Assembly (NCBI RefSeq): GCF_900095745.1
Contig: NZ_FMIR01000015.1
Coordinates: 186,001 to 250,000, forward strand
DNA from: Microbacterium oxydans
Lineage (GTDB): Bacteria > Actinomycetota > Actinomycetes > Actinomycetales > Microbacteriaceae
Reading direction: 5' to 3'
Length of the DNA stretch: 64,000 bases
A program made the position numbers and the translations under genes. Below, in pieces: positions 33,167-41,519 of this stretch; the first letter of the stretch is position 1, and each line of letters starts with the position of its first letter. The notes beneath the pieces were generated by a model, which saw only the letters and a list, made by a program, of their open reading frames with translations, had not been told where the DNA came from and ran no database searches.

Positions 33167-36055
33167 TCACGCTACCACGGCAGGCTGACCAGAAGCACTG
33201 TGCGACGGATTCTTCTGCAGAAGAGCCGCCTCGGTGCGTGTGCTGACCCCGAGTTTCCGCAGTACGGCGGACACATGGACGCTCACGGTCTTGACGCTGA
33301 TGAACAGCCGCTCGCCGATCTGGCGGTTGCTCAGCCCCTCGGCGATGAGCTCGAGCACCTGCTTCTCCCGCGCTGTCAGCGGGTCGGCGTCGGCGGAAGG
33401 CTCCGCGACGAGGCGGAGCCCGAGCCCCGCGTCGGTCGCGAAACGGGCGACGGCGGCCTGCAGCTGCGCATGCCCCAGGGCCTCGGCGATCTCGGCCGCC
33501 TCGGCCAGCACGGTCGACGCACCCGCACGGTCGCCGTCGTGCACCCGCATCCGCGCCTGCTCGAGCCGGAGCACGACGCGGAAGGTGACCGGAACATCGT
33601 CGCCGTCGGCACACAGCAGCGCCGCATCGAGCGAGTCGGGCTGAGGGTCGAGCAGGGCCACGAGGATCGTCGACCAGGCGTCGTCTTGCAGCTGTGCGGG
33701 CTGCGCGAGCCAGGCGGTGCGGATCACCTCGGCCGCATCGGCGACCTCGGACCCCTCTGCCCGCAGCTCGGCGAGGAGTGCCCCGCCCTGCAGCATCAGT
33801 CGCCGCTGGTGCAGCAGTGCCGGCCGTTCATCGCGGAGCATCTCGAGGATCGTGTCGAGCGCGCCGCGGAGGTCGCCCGCACTCTCGGCCACCGCGACCG
33901 TCATCATCACCCGGTCGTACCAGATCTGCCGCTCCGAGATGCCGGTCTCCTCGAACGCCGGCAGCCACCTCTGCAGCATCTCCGCCGCCTCGGATGACCG
34001 GCCGCGCCAGGCCAGCACCCGCACATGGGTCATGCTCATGTACATGCGGAACACCCGCAGAGTGCCCTGCACGAAGTCGCGTGACAGCATCTCTTCGACC
34101 CGGTCGATCTCGCCCAGTTCGAGCAGCGGCACGACCATGTTCTGCGCCATGATCGACCCCGACGTGCGCTCGACGCGGAGCTCGCGCGCCCGGCGCAGCC
34201 CCTCTTCGGCGACCTCGACGGCCTCACGGTAGCGGCCGAGCAGCGTGAGCAGATCGGAGTAGTTGACGCGGTAGCGCATCTCGGCGTTGGAGCCTGTCGC
34301 GAGTTCCCGCGCACGTTCGTATTCGCGCACGCCCGCCTCGACCTCGCCGAGGTGCGCGAGAGAGCCGCCGCGGACGTTCGCGGCGATCGACAGCTGATCC
34401 GTGGACTGCGCCCCTGCGGCCCCGCGCTCGGCCTCATCCGCGAGGCGGATCGCCTCTTCACGGTCGCCCGCGATCATGCGGCGACTCGCGAGTTGATTGA
34501 GCAGCTCGGCGCGGAAGACCTCGTCGTCGACGTGCTCTTCGGCGATGGCCAGGGCCTGCTGCAGCAGCGGGATCGCGCCGAGACGCCCGAGGTTGACCAG
34601 GTACAGCGCCTTGTTGCGCAGAAGTCGCGCGTGCAGACGCGGATCGACCGTTTCGGGGTCGACCTCGGCGAGCGCGAGGTTCGCGACGGCGAGCGCCCGC
34701 TCACCGTCGCCCGCGTTGCGGAGGATCGACCCCAGCACGAGAAGCAGATCGAGGCGTTCGACGCCCGCCGCAGCAGCCGCATCGGGGACCAGTGGCCACA
34801 GCTCCAACGCAAGCTCGCCGAAGCGGGCGGCGGTCGCGAACGCGTACTGCGACTTCGCATGGCGCATCGCATCGGCGGCGGCGACGAGCGCCTTGCGGTC
34901 GTCTTGCGCCAGCTGCCAGTGGTACGCCAGCGCGGCAGCGTCGCCGGTGTCGCTGCCCGCACCCTGGGCCTCGAGCGACTCGGCATAGGCGCGATGCAGC
35001 CGGGCGCGCTCACCCGGGAGCAGATCGTCGTGCACAGCCTCACGAAGGAGGGCATGCCGGAACCGGTAGTCGTCGTCGACCACGACCAGGATGCCGCTGC
35101 GCGTCGCCTCGCGGATCGCCTCGTCGAGCTGCTGCTCCGGGACATCGACGAGACGGGTGATCAGCGGATGCGACAACGGGCGCTCGGCACCGGATGCGAC
35201 CTTGACGACATGCTGCGCAGCGTCGCCGAGCCGATCGAATCGGGCCAGCAACAGGTCGCGGAGGCCATCCGGCAGTGGGCCGTTCGAGCATCCCGCGATC
35301 TCTTCGACGAAGAACGGCACGCCCTCCGCTCGCTCCTGCATGCGGTCGAAGGCGGCTTCGGAGAGCGGACTGCCGGTGATCTGCTCGGCCAGTTCCCGCA
35401 CCGCGGCTTCGTCGAGCCGGGCGAGCGTGAGGCGCTCGAGCAGACGCGCGCGCGTGGCCTCGCCGATGAAGCGACTCACGGCATCCCCGCGCCGCACGTC
35501 ATCGCTCCGGCAGGTGAGGAGCAGCAGAATGCGCCCGCGGTCGAGCGCGCGCAGGAGAAAAGAGAGGATGGCGAGCGTCGAATCATCGGCCCAGTGCAGG
35601 TCCTCCACCACGAGAACCTGCGGGGCCCGTTCGGCGGCCGCCTCGATGAGCGAGGCGATGGCGTCGCGGAGGCGCTCGGGGCTGGTGCGCTCGCGATCGG
35701 TCGGAGCGTCGACGAGCTCGGGCAGCAGCATCCCCAGCGCCTCGGCGCCCACGCCGACCGACTCACGCACCCGTTCGATGCCCATGCGCGTGACGATCGA
35801 GCGGAGGATGCCGGTGAGCGGGCCATAGGGAGTGCGGGAGGCCCCGAGGTCGAGGCACCAGCCCACATGGACGTCGGCGGTGTGCTCGATCTCGGTGGTG
35901 AACTCGCGCAGCAGCCGGGACTTGCCTATCCCCGCCTCGCCTTCGACGAGCAGCGCCGCCGGAACGCCCTCGCGCACACCCTCGAACAGCCGGCGCACCT
36001 CGGAGAGCTCGGCCGCACGGCCGACCATCGCGGCGCTCGGTGCGGAGGAAGGCAT
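33167..36055 (-). CDS. Large LuxR-family (LAL/MalT-like) STAND transcriptional regulator
   Basis: About 962 residues. N-terminal AAA/STAND ATPase with Walker A EGEAGIGKS (about 38-46), Walker B VLVVEDLHWADDST and an arginine-rich sensor region. A long helical-repeat (TPR-like) middle covers about 370-880. A C-terminal LuxR helix-turn-helix has PLTAREKQVLELIAEGLSNR and VKTVSVHVSAVLRKL. Such proteins are ATP- and inducer-dependent activators. No dedicated target operon is obvious next door. ATG 36055 (MPSSAPS) is preferred over an upstream in-frame ATG at 36142. It is preceded on the same strand by a small gene at 36112-36402. Confidence 0.88.
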   Translation of the reverse strand: MPSSAPSAAMVGRAAELSEVRRLFEGVREGVPAALLVEGEAGIGKSRLLREFTTEIEHTADVHVGWCLDLGASRTPYGPLTGILRSIVTRMGIERVRESVGVGAEALGMLLPELVDAPTDRERTSPERLRDAIASLIEAAAERAPQVLVVEDLHWADDSTLAILSFLLRALDRGRILLLLTCRSDDVRRGDAVSRFIGEATRARLLERLTLARLDEAAVRELAEQITGSPLSEAAFDRMQERAEGVPFFVEEIAGCSNGPLPDGLRDLLLARFDRLGDAAQHVVKVASGAERPLSHPLITRLVDVPEQQLDEAIREATRSGILVVVDDDYRFRHALLREAVHDDLLPGERARLHRAYAESLEAQGAGSDTGDAAALAYHWQLAQDDRKALVAAADAMRHAKSQYAFATAARFGELALELWPLVPDAAAAAGVERLDLLLVLGSILRNAGDGERALAVANLALAEVDPETVDPRLHARLLRNKALYLVNLGRLGAIPLLQQALAIAEEHVDDEVFRAELLNQLASRRMIAGDREEAIRLADEAERGAAGAQSTDQLSIAANVRGGSLAHLGEVEAGVREYERARELATGSNAEMRYRVNYSDLLTLLGRYREAVEVAEEGLRRARELRVERTSGSIMAQNMVVPLLELGEIDRVEEMLSRDFVQGTLRVFRMYMSMTHVRVLAWRGRSSEAAEMLQRWLPAFEETGISERQIWYDRVMMTVAVAESAGDLRGALDTILEMLRDERPALLHQRRLMLQGGALLAELRAEGSEVADAAEVIRTAWLAQPAQLQDDAWSTILVALLDPQPDSLDAALLCADGDDVPVTFRVVLRLEQARMRVHDGDRAGASTVLAEAAEIAEALGHAQLQAAVARFATDAGLGLRLVAEPSADADPLTAREKQVLELIAEGLSNRQIGERLFISVKTVSVHVSAVLRKLGVSTRTEAALLQKNPSHSASGQPAVVA

Positions 36056-36111
36056 GGATTCATCGTCCCACCCTCCACCGACACCGGGGGCGCGTTCCGC
36101 GACGACGATGC

Positions 36112-36402
36112 TCACCGTGCGGGTGCCGCCGTCGGCTCGCATCCGGAGCTCGCCCGCTCCGAGGCCGCGTGCCCCACGCCGGGACGCGCGTTCGTGGCGC
36201 TGCGGCCCGCGTCGCGTGCACCCACAGTGCTGGCCGTCGATCCACGGAAAATGCGCGTCAGCGTCCGACGCACCGCCCCCGGGGAACGGGGCACGATCTG
36301 GTCGGCGTGCTCGATGAGCATGCGCCGCCGCGCGGCTGCGCGTTCCATCTCCTCCTGCTGGTAACCGGTGTACTGCTCGGTGAAAAACGTGTGCTCGAAC
36401 AT
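36112..36402 (-). CDS. Small basic protein of unknown function
   Basis: 96 residues starting MFEHTFFTEQYTGYQQEEME, followed by a charged helix AARRRMLIEHADQ and a low-complexity basic, Ala/Arg/Thr-rich tail. GAGGAGATCCC directly precedes ATG 36402, one of the clearest ribosome-binding sites in the window and the main reason to accept the gene. It lies 56 bp upstream of the LuxR/STAND regulator on the same strand and may be co-transcribed with it. No membrane segment or known domain seen. Confidence 0.6.
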   Translation of the reverse strand: MFEHTFFTEQYTGYQQEEMERAAARRRMLIEHADQIVPRSPGAVRRTLTRIFRGSTASTVGARDAGRSATNARPGVGHAASERASSGCEPTAAPAR

Positions 36403-36527
36403 GGGATCTCCTCGGCGGTGTGCGGTATCCCTACACTCCGCTCTGAGGTGCCCGGCCGACATCGGACGGATTCCCTATCTTTCTGCCGCCGATGACTAGG
36501 GATGCCGCGGTCTAGGGATCGCGATGC

Positions 36528-37589
36528 CTAGGCCTGCGGAGACTCGGCGCGCAGCGGCGACCGACGGGCCGAGGGGCGGGACTGCGCCGGCACGAGGATC
36601 GCCAGCACCCGCACGAGCGTCGCCATCCACAGCAGTCCGAGCCCGACGACGACGGCTTCGACGGCAGTGGCCGAGTACAGGCCGAACGGGACCCACAGCA
36701 CGACGGCCACCACGATGAGCAGGGCGACGCCGATCGACGTGATCAGCAGCGCACGGGGAGGAGCGGGGACGGCGGTCACGGTCGCGGCCGCAGATCCGAG
36801 GAACAGGATGAGCGTCGCGAACGCGGCGATGTCGTGCGGGAGGGGCACACGGTGCAGGGGCAGCAGACCGACGGCCGCGAGCGCGACACCGGTCGCCGCC
36901 CACAGCGCGACCACCACGGCGATGCGCCGCAGAGCGGAGTCGCCGAGCATCCGGTGCAGGTCGCGGCCGATGTACGAGCCGACGGCCGCGATCAGGAGGC
37001 CCGCGACGACGAGCGTGCCGTTGAAGGCCCAGCCCGACCCGAGCTGCGAGAAGTTCTGCTCCCACCAGCGGGGGTCGGCCGAGGTGACCATGGCGAAGAG
37101 CGTGCCGATCACGAGGAATCCGAACAGGAGCGCGGAAAGGTCGGCGGTGCGCAGACCGATGCCGGCGCCGAACGCGAAGCGACCACCGACGGCCGAGGCG
37201 ACACCCGCGAGCAGGCCGCCGCCGACCGCCGCGAGCTGCAGACCCTGGAGGCCGACCGCGAGGATCTCGGTCGCGAGCAGGACCCCCATCAGCGTGACCG
37301 CTCCGAAAGCGACGGTGAGCGCGACGGTCGAGAGGTCGGAGACCACGGCCTGCCAGCGCGGCATCGGCCCGGTCTCCGCGCGACGGTGCATCAGCGTGCT
37401 CACGAGGAACGCGGCTGCGGCGACGATCCCGGCGATCGCCGCCACCGGCAGCGCCACCGACCCGGGACCGGTGAGCGGGCGCGCATCCCCGCCCAGGAGA
37501 AGGATGCCCGCGACGGCACCGACGACGAAGCAGACCGCGGTCGCCCAGACGGCCCTCGTCTCGCCGCGCAGCTTCTCGTCCCGCTCCAT
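36528..37589 (-). CDS. Polytopic membrane protein (DUF998-like)
   Basis: About 353 residues with around ten hydrophobic helices and short loops. The pattern with RWWEQNFSQLGSGWAFNGTLVV followed by helices and VPLPHDIAAFATLILF recalls DUF998 membrane proteins, whose function is unknown. ATG 37589 (MERDEKLRGETRAVW) is used; upstream frame has no better start. Stands alone between small genes of the same orientation. Confidence 0.65.
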   Translation of the reverse strand: MERDEKLRGETRAVWATAVCFVVGAVAGILLLGGDARPLTGPGSVALPVAAIAGIVAAAAFLVSTLMHRRAETGPMPRWQAVVSDLSTVALTVAFGAVTLMGVLLATEILAVGLQGLQLAAVGGGLLAGVASAVGGRFAFGAGIGLRTADLSALLFGFLVIGTLFAMVTSADPRWWEQNFSQLGSGWAFNGTLVVAGLLIAAVGSYIGRDLHRMLGDSALRRIAVVVALWAATGVALAAVGLLPLHRVPLPHDIAAFATLILFLGSAAATVTAVPAPPRALLITSIGVALLIVVAVVLWVPFGLYSATAVEAVVVGLGLLWMATLVRVLAILVPAQSRPSARRSPLRAESPQA

Positions 37590-37668
37590 GAGCCCATGCA
37601 AGCACTCCCCTCGGACGCGCGGAAGATCCCGCGCACCCGGCCTCGCGACTCGAGCCCTGGCCGCCCCG

Positions 37669-37833
37669 TCAGGCGTGCTGCAGAGCCTTGGGGGTGAAGT
37701 AGGTGACCTCTCCGGTCTCGTCCTCGATGCCGAAGATGAACTGCCCGGAGGGCGTCGCGCAGATATCGATGACCCTTCCCCGCGAACGCGGAGTGATGAC
37801 TTCGTCACCCGGCTTGAATGTGGTCTTCGTCAT
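37669..37833 (-). CDS. 54-residue conserved-looking small protein
   Basis: MTKTTFKPGDEVITPRSRGR opens a compact all-beta-looking protein (GRVIDICATPSGQFIFGIEDETGEVTYFTPKALQ), reminiscent of small SH3/KOW-like barrels. The function is unknown. Codon use matches its neighbours and it fits exactly between two flanking genes. It is followed downstream by the DUF998-like gene at 79 bp. Confidence 0.6.
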   Translation of the reverse strand: MTKTTFKPGDEVITPRSRGRVIDICATPSGQFIFGIEDETGEVTYFTPKALQHA

Positions 37834-37861
37834 GGCGCGATCGTACAACGATGACGCAGCA

Positions 37862-37892
37862 AGGCCCGGATGCAGGAGCTGCATCCGGGCCT
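37862..37892 (-). terminator. Strong hairpin after the SRPBCC gene
   Basis: AGGCCCGGATGCA (37862-37874) pairs perfectly with TGCATCCGGGCCT (37880-37892) around a 5-base loop. It lies 19 bp after the stop of the SRPBCC gene on the minus strand, followed only by TTGCTG rather than a T-run. Confidence 0.65.
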
Positions 37893-37911
37893 CGCCACCT
37901 GGGGCTCGAAC

Positions 37912-38367
37912 TCAGGCGTCGACGTCGCCGCGCCAGGATCCGGTCTCGACGCCGCGACCCTCGATGAACTCCTTGAAGTTCTGCAGGTCCTTCTTGACGG
38001 CGTGACCGCCCGCGCCGACGAGGGAGCCGAGCTTCTCGAGCAACCCCTCCGGCGCCCAGTCCAGCTGCACGGTCACACGGGTCGACGTGTCGTCGAGTTT
38101 GTGGAACGTCACCACACCGGCGTGCTCGGTCTCGCCGCCGGTGCTGTTCCACGCGACGCGCTCATCCGGGTGCTGCTCGGTGATCTCGGCGTCGAACTCG
38201 CGGGTCGCGCCGCCGACCTGGACCTTCCAATGCGTGTGGGTGTCGTCGATCTGAGTGATCGACTCGACCTCGTCGAGGAACTTCGGGAAGCTCTCGAACT
38301 GCGTCCACTGGTTGTACGCCGTGCGCACGGGGACGTCGACGTCGATGGTCTCGATGATCTGCACCAT
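37912..38367 (-). CDS. SRPBCC-family (polyketide cyclase/dehydrase-like) protein
   Basis: 151 residues. The START/SRPBCC helix-grip pattern is visible: VDVPVRTAYNQWTQFESFPKFL, DEVESITQIDDTHTHW, then TEQHPDERVAWNSTGG and a long C-terminal helix GAGGHAVKKDLQNFKEFIE. Members bind hydrophobic ligands; close relatives are general-stress proteins in Actinobacteria. ATG 38367 is preceded by GAGGAGCATC, a good ribosome-binding site. Confidence 0.85.
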   Translation of the reverse strand: MVQIIETIDVDVPVRTAYNQWTQFESFPKFLDEVESITQIDDTHTHWKVQVGGATREFDAEITEQHPDERVAWNSTGGETEHAGVVTFHKLDDTSTRVTVQLDWAPEGLLEKLGSLVGAGGHAVKKDLQNFKEFIEGRGVETGSWRGDVDA

Positions 38368-38497
38368 GTGATGCTCCTCACTTCTCGTCGTTCGTGTCGT
38401 CCTATTCAGCCCGCTGCGACGAGGATCGGCGACGGGGTTGACAGCCGCGTCGTCGGACGACGATCATCCGCGGCACCACGGGACTACCGTTGAGGAC

Positions 38498-39535
38498 ATG
38501 CGCATCCCCGCCGCGATCCGCGCCTCCCAGCGCTCTCCGCTGCTGCAGGTCGTGAAGTCGGCCGCAGCGACGATCGCCGCGTGGCTCATCGCGGGATGGG
38601 TGTTCCCCGCGCAGCTCCCGGTGTTCGCCGCGATCGCCGCGCTCCTGGTCGTGCAGCCCAGCGTGAACCAGTCGCTGTCGAAGGCGCTCGAGCGCAGCAT
38701 CGGGGTGATCGCCGGCGTCGTGATCGCCGTCGCGCTCGGCCTGCTGCTGGGGTCGCCCAGCTGGATCGTGCTGCTCGCCATCGTCGTCGCGATGCTGGTC
38801 GCGTGGATCTTCCGGGCCTCCCCCGGCACCGGCAACCAGGTCGCGATCTCGGCGATGCTCGTGCTGGCGCTCGGATCGTCGAGCCCGGAGTACGCGTTCG
38901 CGCGCATCGTGGAGACCCTGATCGGGGTGGTGATCGGCATCGTCGTGAACGCGCTGATCGTGCCTCCGGTGCTGGTCGCCCCCGCACGGCGCGACGTCGG
39001 ACTGCTCGGGCGGGAGCTCGCCGCCAGCCTCGATCGCCTGGCCGTCGCGCTGCCGCAGCCGCAGACGGCCGCACAGCTGCAGGAGCTGATGCTGGAGGTG
39101 CGACTGCTGCGTCCGATGAAGGACGCCGCCGACGCCTCCATCGCCGCGGGCGAGGAGTCGCTCACCCTGAACCCGCGGCGCTCGACCCATCGCAGCGAGC
39201 TGAAGGAGATGCGGGAGCTGCTCGAGCGTCTGTCGCCGATCGTGACCCAGACGATCGGCATGACCCGCGCGTACTTCGACCACTACGACGACACGATCGG
39301 TGAAGAGCCCGCCGTCACCGCGATCGCCGAACAGCTGCGGCGAGCCGGGCACGATGTGCGCCTGGCCGTGCAGATCGCCGAGGCGTCGCCCGAGCCCGAC
39401 ACGATGACCAGCGCGATCCCCGCGCTCACCGCGCCACTCGTGATCCGGCCGCCGTCGTCGCAGCACTGGATCCTGATCGGCTCGCTCATGGAAGACCTGC
39501 GCCGCATCCGAGGCGAACTGCTCGACGAGGACTGA
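38498..39535 (+). CDS. FUSC/aromatic-acid-exporter-like membrane protein
   Basis: 345 residues. Five or six helices in the first 170 residues (AAATIAAWLIAGWVFPAQLP, AIAALLVVQPSVNQSL, RSIGVIAGVVIAVALGLLLG) match the FUSC family. A cytoplasmic helical region follows (HRSELKEMRELLERLSPIV). Relatives act in efflux of aromatic acids, and direction and substrate are inferred only from the family. ATG 38498 is used, since the open frame upstream lacks coding character. Confidence 0.8.
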   Translation: MRIPAAIRASQRSPLLQVVKSAAATIAAWLIAGWVFPAQLPVFAAIAALLVVQPSVNQSLSKALERSIGVIAGVVIAVALGLLLGSPSWIVLLAIVVAMLVAWIFRASPGTGNQVAISAMLVLALGSSSPEYAFARIVETLIGVVIGIVVNALIVPPVLVAPARRDVGLLGRELAASLDRLAVALPQPQTAAQLQELMLEVRLLRPMKDAADASIAAGEESLTLNPRRSTHRSELKEMRELLERLSPIVTQTIGMTRAYFDHYDDTIGEEPAVTAIAEQLRRAGHDVRLAVQIAEASPEPDTMTSAIPALTAPLVIRPPSSQHWILIGSLMEDLRRIRGELLDED

Positions 39536-39564
39536 CCGTAGCGCGACGCGCCTACGCTGGTGGC

Positions 39565-40233
39565 ATGTCCGACATGACCGTCGCGGAGGCGCTCGGCGAG
39601 CTCGCCGCACTCGAAGATCCGAAGATGCGCGCCGCCAACGAGAAACGCGGCGACGACCACGGCATCAACCTCAGCCGGATGCGCGCGCTCGCGAAGCGGA
39701 TCAAGACCGACCAGCCGCTCGCGCAGGAGCTGTGGGCGACCGGCGAGACCCCGGCGCGACTGCTGGCCCTTCTCATCTGCCGCCCCCGTGACTTCACCGC
39801 CGACGAGCTCGACGCCATGCTGCGAGAGACCCGCCCGCCGAAGGTCAACGACTGGTTCGTCAACTACGTCGCCAAGAAGACCCCGCTCGCGGAAGAGCTG
39901 CGGCTGCGCTGGTTCGACGACGCCGACCCCACTGTGGCCGCGGCCGCCTGGTCACTCACGACCGTGCGGGTGATGAAAGACTCGGACGGCCTGGACCTGC
40001 CGCATCTGCTCGACCTGATCGAGCGCGATCTGAAGGATGCTCCGAAGCGTCTGCAGTGGGCGATGAACGAGACCCTCGCCAACATCGGCATCTACCACCC
40101 GGCGTACCGCGCGAGGGCGCTGGAGATCGGCGAGCGCCTGCAGGTCCTGGCCGACTACCCCACCGCCCCCGGCTGCACCTCGCCGTTCGCCCCGCTGTGG
40201 ATCGGCGAGCTCGTGCGGCGCCTCGAAGGCTGA
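39565..40233 (+). CDS. DNA alkylation repair protein-like HEAT-repeat protein (AlkD-related)
   Basis: 222 residues, helical repeats. Family landmarks are DDHGINLSRMRALAKRIK, the WFVNYVAKKTPL segment, ADPTVAAAAWSLTTVRVMK and the C-terminal NIGIYHPAYRARALEIGERL, ending GCTSPFAPLWI. It belongs to a COG4912-like branch. Glycosylase activity is not shown by sequence alone. It starts 29 bp after the FUSC gene on the same strand and may share its transcript. Confidence 0.75.
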   Translation: MSDMTVAEALGELAALEDPKMRAANEKRGDDHGINLSRMRALAKRIKTDQPLAQELWATGETPARLLALLICRPRDFTADELDAMLRETRPPKVNDWFVNYVAKKTPLAEELRLRWFDDADPTVAAAAWSLTTVRVMKDSDGLDLPHLLDLIERDLKDAPKRLQWAMNETLANIGIYHPAYRARALEIGERLQVLADYPTAPGCTSPFAPLWIGELVRRLEG

Positions 40234-40273
40234 GCTGGTTCAGGGCTGCTGCGTGCTGCCACCCACCTGGCGC

Positions 40274-40340
40274 GAAGGAGATCTCACGCTCTGAAGGAGA
40301 GCATCCGGCATCCACTCCTTCATTGCGCGAGATCTCCTTC
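40274..40340. repeat. Intergenic palindromic element E (19-bp phased)
   Basis: GAAGGAGA occurs at 40274-40281 and 40293-40300 (19 bp apart). The inverted copies (A/T)CTCCTTC are at 40314-40321 and 40333-40340 (again 19 bp apart), all symmetric about base 40307. The outer arms extend to GCGAAGGAGATCTC. It lies 40 bp after the AlkD-like stop. The remaining gap to 40500 contains the promoter noted separately. Confidence 0.6.
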
Positions 40341-40403
40341 GGTGTGGGCGGGTGCGGCATCCGCCTCGGTGACCGGCAGGCGTGTCCCGCCACGATTCCG
40401 CAT

Positions 40404-40432
40404 TTGAGCCAGTAACGTTATACACTTTATGA
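40404..40432 (+). promoter_or_regulatory. Candidate promoter of the Roadblock-GTPase module
   Basis: TTGAGC at 40404-40409, 17-bp spacer, TTATGA at 40427-40432 in an unusually A/T-rich stretch. The predicted start near 40439 would give a leader of about 60 nt ending in GGGGAGCATC before ATG 40501. Confidence 0.45.
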
Positions 40433-40500
40433 GTCGCGGGGGCTCTGGGGTGATCGCATGGGGCGGTCTCTGCCGCGCGCGACACGACCTGGGGAGCATC

Positions 40501-40872
40501 ATGACCACGCAAGACGACCTGAACACACTCATCGCCGACATCGCGCACGACATCAACGGCTTCATCGGCGCATCGGTCGTCGATCTGGAGTCCGGGATGC
40601 CGCTCGCCTCGAGCTCGGTCCGACCGGACTTCGACCTCGACGTGGCCAGCGCCTACAACAGCGAGATCGTCAAGAACAAGATGCGCACGATCGAGGCGCT
40701 CGGTCTCGACGCGACCTTCGAAGACATGCTGCTCACGCTCGACACGCAGCTCCACCTGCTCAAGATGATCACCCCCGAGATGTTCATCTATCTCGCTGCC
40801 GACCGCCAGGCGACCAACCTCGCGCTTCTCCGCTCTGCCGTCAACCGCCACGTGGCGGCCCTGAACGCTTGA
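40501..40872 (+). CDS. Roadblock/LC7-like protein (MglB/CvnB-like), first copy
   Basis: 123 residues. The fold pattern of Roadblock/LC7 proteins is visible: an N-terminal helix (DDLNTLIADIAHDI), strand pair GFIGASVVDLESGMPLAS, a long helix (NSEIVKNKMRTIEALG), strands DMLLTLDTQLHLLKMITPEMFIYLAA and a closing helix ATNLALLRSAVNRH. Roadblock proteins bind small GTPases as activators or scaffolds. ATG 40501 has GGGGAG upstream; an in-frame ATG at 40429 lies in the promoter and is discounted. It is followed by a GTPase gene whose frame begins at or just after its stop. Confidence 0.72.
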   Translation: MTTQDDLNTLIADIAHDINGFIGASVVDLESGMPLASSSVRPDFDLDVASAYNSEIVKNKMRTIEALGLDATFEDMLLTLDTQLHLLKMITPEMFIYLAADRQATNLALLRSAVNRHVAALNA

Positions 40873-40916
40873 CCAGGGAGGCCGTGCGCAGCGACGGCCT
40901 CGAGGAGATCTCGTGG

Positions 40917-41519
40917 GTGCGCTCCGCGTCGGTGGAGACACCGATGCGGCGCGCGCGCTGGCGGCACGTGAATCTGCCGAACCGTTACCGGCTCATCTTC
41001 GCCGGGCCGGTCGGGGCAGGGAAGACGACCGCCGTCCGGGCACTGAGCGACATCCCGCCGGTCGACACCGACGTTCCGATCTCGGCCGGATCCGCGGAGT
41101 ACGGCGACGGCGAGAAGACCACCACCACGGTGGGCCTCGACTACGGCGCGTGGAAACCCACGCCCGAGATCGCCGTCACGCTCATCGGGGTTCCGGGGCA
41201 AGACCGCTTCGCGCCCGCCCGACGCCGATCCTCGACGGCAGACACGCGCATCCTGCTCTGGCTGCGTGCCGACCGGCCACACCTCGCCGCCGACGCCGCC
41301 GCCTGGATACCGCGGTTCGCGGGTGACAGCCATCGAATGGTCATCGCGGTGAGCCATTGCGCAGAAGACGCGCTGGGCACGGTGCGCCAGGAGCTCGCCG
41401 AGGTCCTGGCGCGATACGGGATCCCCACGAACCGCGTTCATGCCGCCGACGCCCGCGATCGCGACAGCGTGATGCGAGTCGCCTGCGTGGCCCTTGACCT
41501 TCCGGAAGAAGAGTCGTGA
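40917..41519 (+). CDS. Small GTPase of the MglA/CvnD-like type
   Basis: About 200 residues. G1/Walker A is FAGPVGAGKTT (about 29-38), a Thr cluster TTTT (68-71) serves as switch I, and G3 reads IGVPGQDRF (90-98), with Pro-Gly-Gln instead of DxxG as in actinobacterial conservon GTPases. The G4 position reads AVSHCAED rather than NKxD, so guanine specificity is not guaranteed. GTG 40917 is chosen for the GAGGAG 10 nt upstream; GTG 40884 or TTG 40869 are alternatives. Its stop overlaps the next gene's GTG (GTGA at 41516-41519). Confidence 0.78.
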   Translation: MRSASVETPMRRARWRHVNLPNRYRLIFAGPVGAGKTTAVRALSDIPPVDTDVPISAGSAEYGDGEKTTTTVGLDYGAWKPTPEIAVTLIGVPGQDRFAPARRRSSTADTRILLWLRADRPHLAADAAAWIPRFAGDSHRMVIAVSHCAEDALGTVRQELAEVLARYGIPTNRVHAADARDRDSVMRVACVALDLPEEES

